A stretch of DNA of 64,000 nt from assembly GCA_038848005.1 (NCBI GenBank), contig JAWCNZ010000003.1, positions 1-64,000 on the forward strand, read 5' to 3'. The position numbers were made by a program, and so were the translations under genes. Origin of the DNA: JAWCNN01 sp038848005 (GTDB lineage: Archaea > Thermoproteota > Bathyarchaeia > Bathyarchaeales > Bathycorpusculaceae). Position 1 is the first letter of the stretch; each line of letters opens with the position of its first letter. The notes beneath the pieces are model-generated. The model saw only the letters and a list, made by a program, of their open reading frames with translations. It was not told the origin of the DNA and made no database searches. Shown one piece after another: positions 26,140 through 35,489 of this stretch.

Positions 26140-26457
26140 ATGAAAATTGAAAAGCCTGAGTTGGTCGCATACATCCTAATAGCAGTAGGCGCAGTATTGC
26201 TGGTTCTCACATTTGTTATGGCGTGTTTGCTGTTAATGTCAATTGCAAAACTTTCAACATCCCCAGAACTTTCACAAGCTCTTGGAGAAATTCTTGGACC
26301 AATAGCCGAAGCCGTTGTACGGGTTATGTTTCTGGGGATAATGGGTTGGACTGGCTCCATTGCGACGATGAGGGGCATACAACTCTACAAAGAATCGAAA
26401 CAGGCTACACAGCCAAAAACCGAGGAGAAACCATCTGAAAAGCCTAAAACCGATTGA
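26140..26457 (+). CDS. Small membrane protein
   Basis: 105-residue protein with two membrane helices (about 8-32 and 55-80: LVAYILIAVGAVLLVLTFV and AVVRVMFLGIMGWTGSIA) and a charged Lys/Glu/Pro tail (KTEEKPSEKPKTD). Start ATG 26140 has GGAGATGA upstream. Unknown family. It is 18 nt ahead of the next gene. Confidence 0.6.
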   Translation: MKIEKPELVAYILIAVGAVLLVLTFVMACLLLMSIAKLSTSPELSQALGEILGPIAEAVVRVMFLGIMGWTGSIATMRGIQLYKESKQATQPKTEEKPSEKPKTD

Positions 26458-26475
26458 GCGAATGAGGAGTTTGGT

Positions 26476-27249
26476 TTGCGATACACGGTTAGGGCTTTGG
26501 GATTAATAATTGTGTTTCTGTGGATTATTACATTATCATTTCCAGTTACAGTGGCATTTTCGCTTATGAAACTTTTAGAAGCCAAAAACATGGGCATACA
26601 AGAACCCAAAGTGGCGTTCTCAAACGGAAACTTCACATTTTTTATGCCATTCTACATAAACAACACGGGCTTCTACGAAATTTCAGACGTAAACGTTAAA
26701 GTACAGATTAACAGAAAAAATAGTACGTTTTCAACGGTTTCGGTGCAGTTGCCAAACGTTCCAGCTGGCACATTAGCGAATTCCAGCTGCAACTTTTCAC
26801 TCAGCCTTGAAGAACTTGTTTTGAAGGACAGCGAACTTTTAACAAATGATGCGGAGTTGGATGTGAATGCTTCTTTGCATTTGCGGATAGCCCATGCAAT
26901 AGCATTCACAGTTTCAATGGGATTTACAACTCATTGGGGTGCGCCGTTCAACAACCTAACTATTTACAACATCGCCTATAACAATCAAACCAGTGTTTTC
27001 TCTTTTTCCGTAAGCTTCGAAAACCATGCGTTTTATCCGTTAAACGGAACATTCACGGCAGAACTATATAACAGTGCAAATGCGCTTGTCGGTTCAGCTA
27101 CACAATATGTGAATGTCCAGCCAGAAGAGATGTTTCAAACATCTTTTACATTGACGATAGGCGACCATTCAAAAATGACAAGTGAGGGTGTTCTTCGCCT
27201 ATATTTTGTGAATGTGCAGATTTCAGAGGAGATGTGGATGTTTCCATGA
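26476..27249 (+). CDS. Secreted or membrane-anchored beta-rich protein
   Basis: 257 residues with an N-terminal helix (LGLIIVFLWIITLSFPVTVAF) and an extracytoplasmic part rich in Asn-x-Ser/Thr sequons and beta strands (FTFFMPFYINNTGFYEISDVNVKV, and a second repeat-like FSFSVSFENHAFYPLNGTF). This suggests two Ig-like domains outside the cell. TTG 26476 has GAGGAG 5 nt upstream. Its last four bases overlap the next gene (ATGA). Family unknown. Confidence 0.6.
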   Translation: MRYTVRALGLIIVFLWIITLSFPVTVAFSLMKLLEAKNMGIQEPKVAFSNGNFTFFMPFYINNTGFYEISDVNVKVQINRKNSTFSTVSVQLPNVPAGTLANSSCNFSLSLEELVLKDSELLTNDAELDVNASLHLRIAHAIAFTVSMGFTTHWGAPFNNLTIYNIAYNNQTSVFSFSVSFENHAFYPLNGTFTAELYNSANALVGSATQYVNVQPEEMFQTSFTLTIGDHSKMTSEGVLRLYFVNVQISEEMWMFP

Positions 27250-27677
27250 GCGGAGATGAGGTTAGACGTTTTAGAAGGCTTAGCCTAAGAATTGTGAAGG
27301 CAACTGTCATAACTGTTGTTGTAGGAATTTTCTGGCTTATAATGTGGCTTTTAATTTCACTGTTTTTGGCAGATTACCCAGAATATTTGGTGCATTTCGC
27401 AGTTTTGGCTTGGGCTTCGCTTTTCTTCACGTTCGCCACAAAAATAAGCGAAGGCACAATTTACAAGTACATCCTCATCATCACACGTAGCTTCTTCCTA
27501 ATAATGTATATCGCCCACGCCACAAACTGCGGAACCCTCACAATAAAAATCGAGCAATTCACCGTCACAATCGAATTTATACCCATAATAGCGCTTATAA
27601 CAACCATAAACCTTCTAGCCATGGCAAAAGGCTTACTTCAAGCCATAGAATTTGCATCAAAAAGCCCAAAAGATTAA
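27246..27677 (+). CDS. Multi-pass membrane protein
   Basis: 143 residues with four hydrophobic helices (about 18-42, 50-68, 77-97, 108-130), starting at ATG 27246 in an ATGA overlap with the preceding gene. No recognised family. Together with the three upstream genes it forms an operon of small membrane proteins; they may form one complex, but nothing in the sequences says what it does. It ends 4 nt past the end of the facing E2 gene. Confidence 0.55.
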   Translation: MSGDEVRRFRRLSLRIVKATVITVVVGIFWLIMWLLISLFLADYPEYLVHFAVLAWASLFFTFATKISEGTIYKYILIITRSFFLIMYIAHATNCGTLTIKIEQFTVTIEFIPIIALITTINLLAMAKGLLQAIEFASKSPKD

Positions 27678-28780
27678 GCCTCAAAAACCCTTGGAGATTC
27701 TAGGTAACGCCTTATTGTTTGGAGAAATTTTGCAGCTGGAACCCCATCAACGATTCTATGGTCGTAGGATAGGCTTAAAGTCATATAAGGCTTGATTTCT
27801 ATTCTTCCGTTGACGACAACTGGTTTTTCAACTATTTTTCCAACACCGAGGATGGCGGCTTCAGGCGGATTAATTATAGGCGTGAAAAATTCCACGTCAT
27901 ACATGCCTAAATTTGAAACCGTGAATGTTCCGCCTGTTAGCTCTTCTCTCCGCAGTTTGCCCATTCTAGCCTTTTCCGTCAAATCCTTAATGGCAGCGTC
28001 AACTTCCTTCAACGATTTTTTGTCAGCGTTTCGTATGACCGGCACCACCAAGCCATGTTCTGTGGCGACAGCAACACCCACATTCACATCCTCAAAAACT
28101 TTTATGGCGTTTCCATCAAACGTCGAATTTATTATTGGATTTTCAGCCAACGCCTTCGCAGCAGCCGCAACGATAAGGGCGGTATAGGAAACTTGAAGTT
28201 TCTCATGTAGCAAAACCATTTCCGAAGCGTCAACGCTCATCATTATTGTGCTGTGAGGTGCCGTCCTAAAACTTGTGGAAACCCTTTCTGCAGAAGTTCG
28301 CCTATAACCGCTTAATGGAATAACCTCTCGAACTTTTGGCAACACTCCACATGTTTCCTCAACAAACCTTCGCACGTCCTCCTCAACAACACGCCCTTCT
28401 GGACCAGTGCCTTTAACAAGGGACAAGTCCACACCGTATTCTTTGGCTAGGCGTTTTGCAGCGGGTGAAGCCAAAACACGCTTTTCCTCTTCAACAGTTT
28501 CTTTAGGCGCTTCAGCCATTTCCACTTCAGAAAACTCCTCGTCTGGAGCAGTTATGATGGCTAATACAGCGTCAACTGGAGCGTCAACGCCTTCGCCGAC
28601 AAAGATTTTTCGCAGTACGCCAGAAGCTGGAGCCTCCAAATCGTATGTGGCTTTTTCAGAAATTATTTCCACCAGCGGCTCGCCCTTCTCAACAATGTCG
28701 CCCTCCTTCTTATACCATTGACCAACAGTGCCTTCACGCATGGTCAAACTAAGCTTTGGCATAACAACCTTCGTAACCAT
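27674..28780 (-). CDS. 2-oxoacid dehydrogenase E2 (dihydrolipoyl acyltransferase)
   Basis: Core acyltransferase of the complex. Numbering from the in-frame TTG 28786: one lipoyl domain at about 4-80 with the lipoylated Lys45 in SEKATYD, a peripheral-subunit-binding domain at about 103-140 (LASPAAKRLAKEYGVDL), and the catalytic domain to residue 370 with DHRIVDG at 342-348 (His343 and Asp347). Start ATG 28780 follows GGGAGG; TTG 28786 is the alternative, overlapping E1-beta. The lipoate comes from the LplAB ligase encoded at 7.2-8.3 kb. Which 2-oxoacid is used cannot be read from E2. Confidence 0.94.
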   Translation of the reverse strand: MVTKVVMPKLSLTMREGTVGQWYKKEGDIVEKGEPLVEIISEKATYDLEAPASGVLRKIFVGEGVDAPVDAVLAIITAPDEEFSEVEMAEAPKETVEEEKRVLASPAAKRLAKEYGVDLSLVKGTGPEGRVVEEDVRRFVEETCGVLPKVREVIPLSGYRRTSAERVSTSFRTAPHSTIMMSVDASEMVLLHEKLQVSYTALIVAAAAKALAENPIINSTFDGNAIKVFEDVNVGVAVATEHGLVVPVIRNADKKSLKEVDAAIKDLTEKARMGKLRREELTGGTFTVSNLGMYDVEFFTPIINPPEAAILGVGKIVEKPVVVNGRIEIKPYMTLSLSYDHRIVDGVPAAKFLQTIRRYLESPRVFEA

Positions 28781-28782
28781 TT

Positions 28783-29757
28783 TCAAGCAACCTCCCTAAC
28801 CGCTTTAATTATGGCTTTTTCATCTGGAATCACATATTTTTCCAACGGCGGGCTGAATGGTATAGGCGTGTCTGGTTCAGCTACACGCCTTATTGGAGCG
28901 TCCAAGTAGTCTATGGCTTCTTCAGCTATTACAGCGGCAATTTCAGCGCTTACACCAGCAGTTTTGCAGTCCTCGCTTACAATTACTATTCTACCAGTTT
29001 TCTTAACAGACTTTATTATTGTTTGCTTGTCCAAGGGCGTCAGTGTTCTCGGGTCGACAACTTCGGCGTTTATGCCTTCTCTTTCAAGTTTTTCAGCCGC
29101 TTTTAAGGCTTTGTGAACCATGTATAAGGTGGCTACTATCGTCACGTCGGAACCTTCCCTTTTCACGTCCGCTTGCCCAAAAGGAATTGTGTATTCGCTT
29201 TCTGGAACTTCGCCCTTAACTGGATACAACAGCTTATGTTCGCAGAAAAGCGTTGGGTTTTCGCCTCTTATCGCCGATTTTAAAAGTCCCTTTGCGTCGT
29301 AGGGCGTGGATGGCACAGCAACATACAAGCCTGGAACATGCATGAACCATGCCTCTAGGCTTTGCGAGTGATGAGTTGCGATGTTGACGCCTCCGCCGAA
29401 AGGCGTTCGGATCACCAGTGGGCATTTGGTTTGTCCACCGAACATGTAATGGATTTTTGCCGCTTGATTTGCAATTTGGTCCATGGCTAAAGCCGTTAAA
29501 TCGCCGAACATTATTTCGGCTACGGGACGCATGCCAGTTAAGGCTGCGCCTATTGCCGCGCCGATTATGGCGGATTCTGATATGGGTGTGTCCCTAACCC
29601 TTTCGTCGCCGAATTCTTCAGCTAAGCCTTCCGTGACTTTGAATGCTCCGCCCCAATACTTGCCGATGTCTTCGCCTAAAAGAAAAACCGTGGGGTCACG
29701 GCGCATTTCCTCTCGTAAGGCTTCGCGAAGCGCCTCTCTGTAGGTTAATACTCGCAT
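28783..29757 (-). CDS. 2-oxoacid dehydrogenase E1 component, beta subunit
   Basis: 324-residue subunit forming half the thiamine-diphosphate site. Motifs: GEDIGKYWGGAFKVTEGL near the N-terminus, the cofactor-contacting Glu in DTPISESAIIGAAIG, and HHSQSLEAWFMHVPGL. ATG 29757 follows GGAGG; the frame upstream to 29778 overlaps E1-alpha. Order E1-alpha, E1-beta, E2 in one operon, without E3 in the window. Confidence 0.94.
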   Translation of the reverse strand: MRVLTYREALREALREEMRRDPTVFLLGEDIGKYWGGAFKVTEGLAEEFGDERVRDTPISESAIIGAAIGAALTGMRPVAEIMFGDLTALAMDQIANQAAKIHYMFGGQTKCPLVIRTPFGGGVNIATHHSQSLEAWFMHVPGLYVAVPSTPYDAKGLLKSAIRGENPTLFCEHKLLYPVKGEVPESEYTIPFGQADVKREGSDVTIVATLYMVHKALKAAEKLEREGINAEVVDPRTLTPLDKQTIIKSVKKTGRIVIVSEDCKTAGVSAEIAAVIAEEAIDYLDAPIRRVAEPDTPIPFSPPLEKYVIPDEKAIIKAVREVA

Positions 29758-29774
29758 TTGCCTTTCCTCCTTTT

Positions 29775-30740
29775 TCAAGCGTAAACATCTTCTAAAGCCT
29801 CTTCTGGGTTCGGATAGGGGCTTTCCATAGCGAATTTAACAGCTTCTTCAACTTCAGCTGAAACTTCCCTTTCAATTTGTTGAACTTCCACCTCTGTTAA
29901 AACGTTTGTTTGTAACAGCTTTTCTCTAAAACGTTTTATTGGGTCTTTGGCTAGCCACTGTTCAACCTCTTCTTTTGGGCGGTACTTTGCCGGGTCAACT
30001 CTGGAATGGCCTTTATGCCTATAAGTTTTACATTCAATAAGCGTCGGTCCTAAACCGTTTCTGGCGTTTTCAACAGCCTTTTGCGTTGCGTCGTAAACTG
30101 CTAAAACGTCGTTTCCATCAACGACAACGCCTGGAATTCCATAAGCCACAGCTCTATCAGCAACATTCATAACTTTCATAACTATGGATTGGCGTGTTCC
30201 CATGGCGTAAAGGTTGTTTTCGCAAATGAAGATTACTGGAAGCCGCCATATAGACGCCATATTTATGCCTTCGTGGAACGTGCCTTGGTTTGAGGCGCCT
30301 TCGCCGAAGAAACACGCCACCACTTGACTTGTTTTTCTAAGTTTTATGGATAAGCCTGCGCCAACAGCAATTGGAATTCCAGCGCCGACAACAGCCGTAG
30401 CGCCTAAAATGCCCAAGCTGAAATCTGCAATGTGCATTGAACCGCCCTTGCCCTTGCAGTAGCCAGTTCGCTTACCCAAAATTTCAGCCATAACCCGCTT
30501 TACGTCGGCGCCTTTAGCTATGCAGTGACCGTGACCCCTATGCGTACTCGTAATATAATCGTCTTTTTTAAGGGCTGTGCAAACGCCGACGGCTACGGCT
30601 TCTTCTCCAACGTAAAGGTGAATTGTGCCCGGAACAAGATTTTGAGCATACAAGTCGAAAACCTTCTCTTCAAAAAAGCGAATTTCAACCATTTTTTTAA
30701 ACATGTAAACAAGTTCATCTTTTGTTAATTTTGATGTCAA
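29775..30740 (-). CDS. 2-oxoacid dehydrogenase E1 component, alpha subunit
   Basis: 321-residue subunit with the thiamine-diphosphate signature from GEGASNQG to ENN (GEGASNQGTFHEGINMAS ... FICENN), a phosphorylation-loop-like YRHKGHSRVDPAKY, and GKRTGYCKGKGGSMHI. Length and motifs fit pyruvate, acetoin or branched-chain complexes; archaeal complexes of this kind have been tied to branched-chain or pyruvate oxidation but the substrate cannot be set here. Start TTG 30740 has GGAGG 6 nt upstream. It is the first gene of the operon; AT-rich promoter sequence lies at 30775-30810. Confidence 0.94.
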   Translation of the reverse strand: MTSKLTKDELVYMFKKMVEIRFFEEKVFDLYAQNLVPGTIHLYVGEEAVAVGVCTALKKDDYITSTHRGHGHCIAKGADVKRVMAEILGKRTGYCKGKGGSMHIADFSLGILGATAVVGAGIPIAVGAGLSIKLRKTSQVVACFFGEGASNQGTFHEGINMASIWRLPVIFICENNLYAMGTRQSIVMKVMNVADRAVAYGIPGVVVDGNDVLAVYDATQKAVENARNGLGPTLIECKTYRHKGHSRVDPAKYRPKEEVEQWLAKDPIKRFREKLLQTNVLTEVEVQQIEREVSAEVEEAVKFAMESPYPNPEEALEDVYA

Positions 30741-30874
30741 CGTGTTCCTCCCTCTTTTAGGAATTATTTGTGTTTCCTATAAACTCATACTTATATTATT
30801 TTACTACTTAACATCAAGTGGCAACGAATCATCTTGGGAAAAATTTATTAGAATTTTGAGCGGCATGGTTAAAT

Positions 30875-31354
30875 ATGGCCTCGGTTAAATCCGCTTTAAT
30901 GTTTATTGCAGGGTTCATCATCCTTCACATTTCAACCTATTACATTGCTGGCGTAATTGCTCAGGTAGGCTTAGGAGTTGGTCAATATTATCCACCTTCG
31001 CCTGAAGCAATAGATTTCCTTAGAGACCCGCATAGTAGCTATGTTCAATCGCTGATAATTCCAGCTCAGGCTCTTCGCGGATTTCTTTTTGCATGTGTCT
31101 TGCTACCGTTTCGGCGAAGGATAATGCAATTAGGACAGTACAAAGGAGGACTTATTATTACTGCTGTTCTCTTCATTATAGGTGAGGTAGCCTCTTCTGG
31201 CGGCATCATTGAACGTTTTGTCTATTACAATCCAATACCATTGGGTTTTGTAGCCATCACATTCGTTGAAATTTTGATTCAAACTCTGCTACTCGGACAA
31301 CTTGTAATGTTTTGGGAAAAGAAATTCAACAAAACCTTCTATTCCAGCACATAA
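30875..31354 (+). CDS. Hypothetical multi-pass membrane protein
   Basis: 159 residues with four membrane helices (about 7-32, 63-80, 92-110, 123-147) and no recognised motif. The first loop contains YYPPSPEAIDFLRDPHSSYVQ. Start ATG 30875. It stands between the divergent dehydrogenase operon and the YchF gene, 54 nt upstream of the latter. Function unknown. Confidence 0.55.
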   Translation: MASVKSALMFIAGFIILHISTYYIAGVIAQVGLGVGQYYPPSPEAIDFLRDPHSSYVQSLIIPAQALRGFLFACVLLPFRRRIMQLGQYKGGLIITAVLFIIGEVASSGGIIERFVYYNPIPLGFVAITFVEILIQTLLLGQLVMFWEKKFNKTFYSST

Positions 31355-31408
31355 ACAACCAAAACACAAATACAATAAAATAACAGTAGAATATACCAAG
31401 GAATAGAA

Positions 31409-32632
31409 ATGCAGAAATCTTATTCACGTTTGTTGGGCATAATTGGTAAGCCTAACGTTGGTAAATCAACGTTTTTTAGCGCTGCAACTTTGGCGCCGGC
31501 GGAAATTGCCAATTACCCTTTCACGACCATAAAGCCAAACAGAGGTGTCGGCTATGTGCGTACGCCATGCGTTCACGATGAATTCGGCGTTAGAGATAAC
31601 CCAGTCAATTCGCTGTGCTTGGATGGCGTTAGGCTTATTCCCGTGGAGTTTATTGACTGTGCTGGGCTTGTGCCCGGCGCATGGCAGGGACGTGGCTTAG
31701 GTAACCAGTTTTTGGATGAAATTAGGAAGGCTGACGCCCTAATCCACATTGTTGATGCTTCTGGCGGGACAGACTGTGAGGGGCGGTTGTGTAAGCTTGG
31801 CGAACATGACCCAGTTGATGATGTAAAGTTTTTAGAGCGGGAAATAACTATGTGGATGGCAAATATACTGCGGCGGGACTGGGCTAAAATTGCGAGAACC
31901 GCCGAGTCAGAAGCAAAAGACCTTTACGGGATTTTGGAGGAACGCCTAAGCGGTTTAGCCATTAAACGTTGGCAGATTTTCGAGGCTGTTAGGCGGGCGG
32001 GGTTAAACGCTGAAAAGCCCACGCAGTGGAGCGAAGAAGACTTTTTAAGGTTTGTGGACACGCTTAGGCGGATAGCCAAGCCCATGTTGATAGCCGCAAA
32101 CAAAATAGATGTTCCACAAGCTGAAGCCAACTTGGAAAGGCTGAAAAAACTTGATTACATAGTTGTTCCATGCTGTGCAGAAGCGGAGCTTGCACTGCGA
32201 AGGGCGGCGGAAAAACAATTAATCGATTATAAGCCTGGAGACGGCGACTTCAAAATAACAAGTCCAGAAAAGCTGAGTGAAAGCCAAATTAGGGCTTTAG
32301 AAACCATAAGGGAAAAAATTCTCCTTAAGTACGGCTCAACGGGCGTTCAAGAAGCCATAAACATGGCTTACTTTAAACTTTTAAACATGATTACCGTTTA
32401 TCCCGTAGAAGATTTGGAACACCTATCAGACCACAACGGAAGAGTTTTGCCCGACGCTTATTTAGTGCCTTATGGAACAACAGCCCGTCAACTCGCCTAT
32501 CTAATACACACGGAACTTGGCGAAAGCTTCATTTACGCAGTTGAAGCCAGAGAGAAAAAACGCGTCGGCGAAGACTACACCCTAAAAAACAGAGACGTAA
32601 TCTCAATAGTAAGCGCCAAAAAAAGAGCCTAA
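31409..32632 (+). CDS. ychF: OBG/YchF-family GTP-binding protein with TGS domain
   Basis: Ribosome-associated GTPase/ATPase. G1 GKPNVGKST at 13-21, G3 DCAGLVPGA, G4 ANKID, and a C-terminal TGS domain (about 330-405, LPDAYLVPYGTTARQLAYLIH). Compared with bacterial YchF it is slightly longer and has the archaeal insert between G3 and G4 (GGTDCEGRLCKLGEHDP). It probably binds ribosomes or tRNA. Start ATG 31409. It faces uppS. Confidence 0.93.
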   Translation: MQKSYSRLLGIIGKPNVGKSTFFSAATLAPAEIANYPFTTIKPNRGVGYVRTPCVHDEFGVRDNPVNSLCLDGVRLIPVEFIDCAGLVPGAWQGRGLGNQFLDEIRKADALIHIVDASGGTDCEGRLCKLGEHDPVDDVKFLEREITMWMANILRRDWAKIARTAESEAKDLYGILEERLSGLAIKRWQIFEAVRRAGLNAEKPTQWSEEDFLRFVDTLRRIAKPMLIAANKIDVPQAEANLERLKKLDYIVVPCCAEAELALRRAAEKQLIDYKPGDGDFKITSPEKLSESQIRALETIREKILLKYGSTGVQEAINMAYFKLLNMITVYPVEDLEHLSDHNGRVLPDAYLVPYGTTARQLAYLIHTELGESFIYAVEAREKKRVGEDYTLKNRDVISIVSAKKRA

Positions 32633-32715
32633 ACTTCGACAGTAACAACAACGCACACCACAAACTATCAAACGCCGTCGTCTTTTGAAAATTTACATGG
32701 GCGACAACTGACAAC

Positions 32716-33501
32716 TTATGCACCAAAACGTCGTTTACGTTTTTGAAAAGTGCGCACAGCCCTTAAAAGATCAATTAAGCGAAAGTCAGGCCAGTAAACA
32801 TCTAAAAAGCAAAGTTCACTGTAGGCGGACTGCCACAACAAAAAGCCGCTTAATCTTTCTTCGCCTGACGTTCGTATTATTAGGTCTGGGTCTTGTTTCG
32901 GCATGTACGCCGTGTAAAGGTGCTTTTCAAACAAGTTTTCATCAATTTCTTGCACGTCGATTTCGCCTCGCTGAACTTTCTCGACGATTCTCTTCGTTGC
33001 GTCAACTATTTCCGCTCTTCCGCCATAAGCAAAAGCAATGTTTAAAAAATGTTTATCGTAGTCTTTCGTTGCCGTTTCAACTTCTCTTATGAGTTGCTGA
33101 AGCCTTTCTGGTAAAAGGTTTATTCTACCAATAACTTTGACACGCACTTTATTTTTGCGGATGCGTTCATCCATCAATATTTTTTGAAGTTGCTCCTCAG
33201 CGATTCGCATGATTTCTTCAACTTCAACTGGCGAACGCCTAAAATTCTCTGTGGAAAAAGCGTAAAGCGTTATGGACTTAACCTTCAACTTCAAACACCA
33301 TTCAAGAAGTTGCTCGACTTTTTCAGCGCCTTTTTCATGGCCAAACCAAGGCTTAAGCGCTTTTTCAGAAGCCCACCGTCTATTTCCATCCAAAATTATA
33401 GCTATGTGTTCAGGTTTGCCGCCGCCGTTTTTGATTTGATGCCAAAGCCACTTTTCATAAAGCTTATAAACACCAATTGCGGAGAGAAGCGTTTTAATCA
33501 T
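32716..33501 (-). CDS. uppS: cis-Prenyltransferase (polyprenyl diphosphate synthase, UppS type)
   Basis: Makes the long-chain dolichol-like prenyl carrier used in archaeal glycosylation. Seen: catalytic Asp38 in ILDGNRRWA, FSTENF, and the C-terminal RTSGEERLSGFLLWQSAYSELCF block. It has an extra N-terminal helix of about 25 residues before the core (KTLLSAIGVYKLYEKWLWHQ), as many archaeal enzymes do. Start ATG 33501 overlaps the MTA phosphorylase stop by 1 nt. Confidence 0.95.
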   Translation of the reverse strand: MIKTLLSAIGVYKLYEKWLWHQIKNGGGKPEHIAIILDGNRRWASEKALKPWFGHEKGAEKVEQLLEWCLKLKVKSITLYAFSTENFRRSPVEVEEIMRIAEEQLQKILMDERIRKNKVRVKVIGRINLLPERLQQLIREVETATKDYDKHFLNIAFAYGGRAEIVDATKRIVEKVQRGEIDVQEIDENLFEKHLYTAYMPKQDPDLIIRTSGEERLSGFLLWQSAYSELCFLDVYWPDFRLIDLLRAVRTFQKRKRRFGA

Positions 33502-34289
33502 TACTTTAGCCTCGCATTCTTAAGCGCAGCGGCGCATGGGCAGTTGCCTCCACGCGGGATAGGTAAAGCCTTCACACTTTCAATTAAAACTTGCTCTATT
33601 AATGGCATAATTTGCGTTGAAACATCTGAAACTTCCAAAGGCGTTAGGCGCTTCTGCATTCCAGCAGCCATGTTAGAAACAAAACATAAACTGGCATAAC
33701 AAATTTCAAGCTCCCTCGCTAAAACCGCTTCTGGAACACCAGTCATCCCAACAACATCACAGCCTAAACGCCTAAACATTTCAATTTCAGCTGGAGTTTC
33801 AAAACGTGGGCCTTCAGTGCAAACCATAACCGCCCTATCCCACACATGCTGGCAAAACTTTCCAGCATTTTCAATTAGGATTTTGCGTATTTCTGGGCAG
33901 TAAGGCTGCGAAACATCAACATGCGTAACTGGAGCTTCATCATAAAAAGTTGTGGAGCGAAGTTTCGTGAAATCAACAAAATCATGCGGAACAACAATGT
34001 CGCCTGGCTTAAACTCGTGGTTTATCGCTCCAACAGCGTTTACAGCAACAATTCTTTGTACACCCAGCTCATGCAAAGCGTAAATGTTAGCCCTATAATT
34101 TATTTTATGCGGGGGAACTGAATGGGCTGGACCGTGCCTCGGCATGAAGACCACTTCTTTGTCATCTATTTTTCCAATAGATAATGGTGGGGCAATCCCG
34201 TAGGGTGTACCTAAACGCAGTTGTTCAGCTTCTTTAAAGAGTTTTTCGAAGCCTGTTCCACCAATAATGGCTATTTTATTCTTCTCCAA
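33501..34289 (-). CDS. mtnP: S-methyl-5'-thioadenosine phosphorylase
   Basis: Cleaves methylthioadenosine to adenine and methylthioribose-1-phosphate in methionine and purine salvage. From TTG 34289 the 262-residue protein shows the phosphate loop IIGGTGFEKL, MPRHGPAHSVPPHKINYRAN, and the purine site CTEGPRFETPAEI and GMTGVPEAVLARE. TTG 34289 is preceded by GAGGAG and starts within the end of the DUF373 gene, giving coupling. MTA or inosine preference is not decidable by eye; a MTAP-like assignment is most likely. Confidence 0.93.
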   Translation of the reverse strand: MEKNKIAIIGGTGFEKLFKEAEQLRLGTPYGIAPPLSIGKIDDKEVVFMPRHGPAHSVPPHKINYRANIYALHELGVQRIVAVNAVGAINHEFKPGDIVVPHDFVDFTKLRSTTFYDEAPVTHVDVSQPYCPEIRKILIENAGKFCQHVWDRAVMVCTEGPRFETPAEIEMFRRLGCDVVGMTGVPEAVLARELEICYASLCFVSNMAAGMQKRLTPLEVSDVSTQIMPLIEQVLIESVKALPIPRGGNCPCAAALKNARLK

Positions 34290-35445
34290 ACTCCTCAGCC
34301 TGCTCTTTTGTCTCTTTAAAGAAGCCCCTCGCAGATCTGTGAATAACAATTGTAACCAAAACAGAGGCGATGCCTATTAGTATGCCAACAATTATGTAGA
34401 AAACAAGTTTTTCATATCCCATTTCAGGTCGGATTAACACGCTGGATGTTCCCTCAAGAATCCACCTTGACCATGCAACAGTAACTATTAAGACGGCATT
34501 TCGCAGCAACCGTGTATCATGTTCCATGTACCACCGAATAGCCCTACCCAACAAAGTCACGCAAATGCCTACTACTATAAGGTCCATGGACCCTTGAATA
34601 AACCAGCCTATTATTTTGTGTAAATTACCAATCCAACCAGCTAAATCCGTGGGCGGCGTAATTTTTGTCCAACCCAAATAAATGCCTAAAACTATGCATA
34701 AACTTCCGACGATTGTGGCATAATTTGAAATTTGCACTTGAAGGGGAGGGGGCGAATACTCTTTCACCCACTTGTAAAAGTTTTTGACTGTTCTGTCAAC
34801 TCCAAAACCCTTCACAAGCATGAATGCGCCCAACACAAAAAGGAAAACCCACCAGAAAATGTTGAGCATGTTAAAAATTGAAAGTATTCCCAACATTAGG
34901 ATGAGAAGTCCAGGTAAGCCAAGCACTATGCGGGAATATCGCGGATTTTCCCACATCATTTTCAAGTATCGTGAAAATAGGGCGGCTGTCTCCTCAATTG
35001 ACTCGCTATGTTTCACAACGATTCTCCGTACAGATGAAACTGGGACTCTTGACTCGATAAGGGGTAAAACAGCCTCGTCTGAGTAGCCGTCTGTAACCAG
35101 AATAACCTCGTTTGCTGGAAAAGAACCCAATAATTCGCTTAATTCGGCAACTATTTTTCTGTCTGCTCCAACCCCGCCGAGTTCTAAACCCGATATTGTC
35201 GCTATTTCACAAACTTCTTCCGGTTTGCCCTCGCTTGTTAATCGGTCGTATAGGCGGATTGCCTCGAACATTGCGTTTGCGTCCGGCTCTTCTGGGTCTC
35301 GCAGGGCTAAGGACACAGCCGCATTAAGGTTTTCGCTTCTGCCGACAACTGGAGTTTTTATTTCAGCTTTCGCTCCTAAATCGCCGTCTCTATCAACACA
35401 TAAAATGAGTATCCGCTTTTTCTCGGTTGGTTCTTTCTTAGCCAT
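34276..35445 (-). CDS. DUF373 family archaeal membrane protein
   Basis: 389 residues: a soluble N-terminal domain (about 1-170; ILILCVDRDGDLG and EVILVTDGYSDEAVLPLI) and six or so membrane helices from 180 onward, the standard architecture of archaeal DUF373 proteins of unknown role. The N-terminal domain has a Rossmann-like look with two Asp clusters. It is in the middle of a minus-strand operon whose other members are involved in prenyl, MTA and tRNA chemistry. Confidence 0.85.
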   Translation of the reverse strand: MAKKEPTEKKRILILCVDRDGDLGAKAEIKTPVVGRSENLNAAVSLALRDPEEPDANAMFEAIRLYDRLTSEGKPEEVCEIATISGLELGGVGADRKIVAELSELLGSFPANEVILVTDGYSDEAVLPLIESRVPVSSVRRIVVKHSESIEETAALFSRYLKMMWENPRYSRIVLGLPGLLILMLGILSIFNMLNIFWWVFLFVLGAFMLVKGFGVDRTVKNFYKWVKEYSPPPLQVQISNYATIVGSLCIVLGIYLGWTKITPPTDLAGWIGNLHKIIGWFIQGSMDLIVVGICVTLLGRAIRWYMEHDTRLLRNAVLIVTVAWSRWILEGTSSVLIRPEMGYEKLVFYIIVGILIGIASVLVTIVIHRSARGFFKETKEQAEEFGEE

Positions 35446-35489
35446 TTTGGGCTTTTCCTCATTATTATTTGTGGTGGCTCACTTTAATT

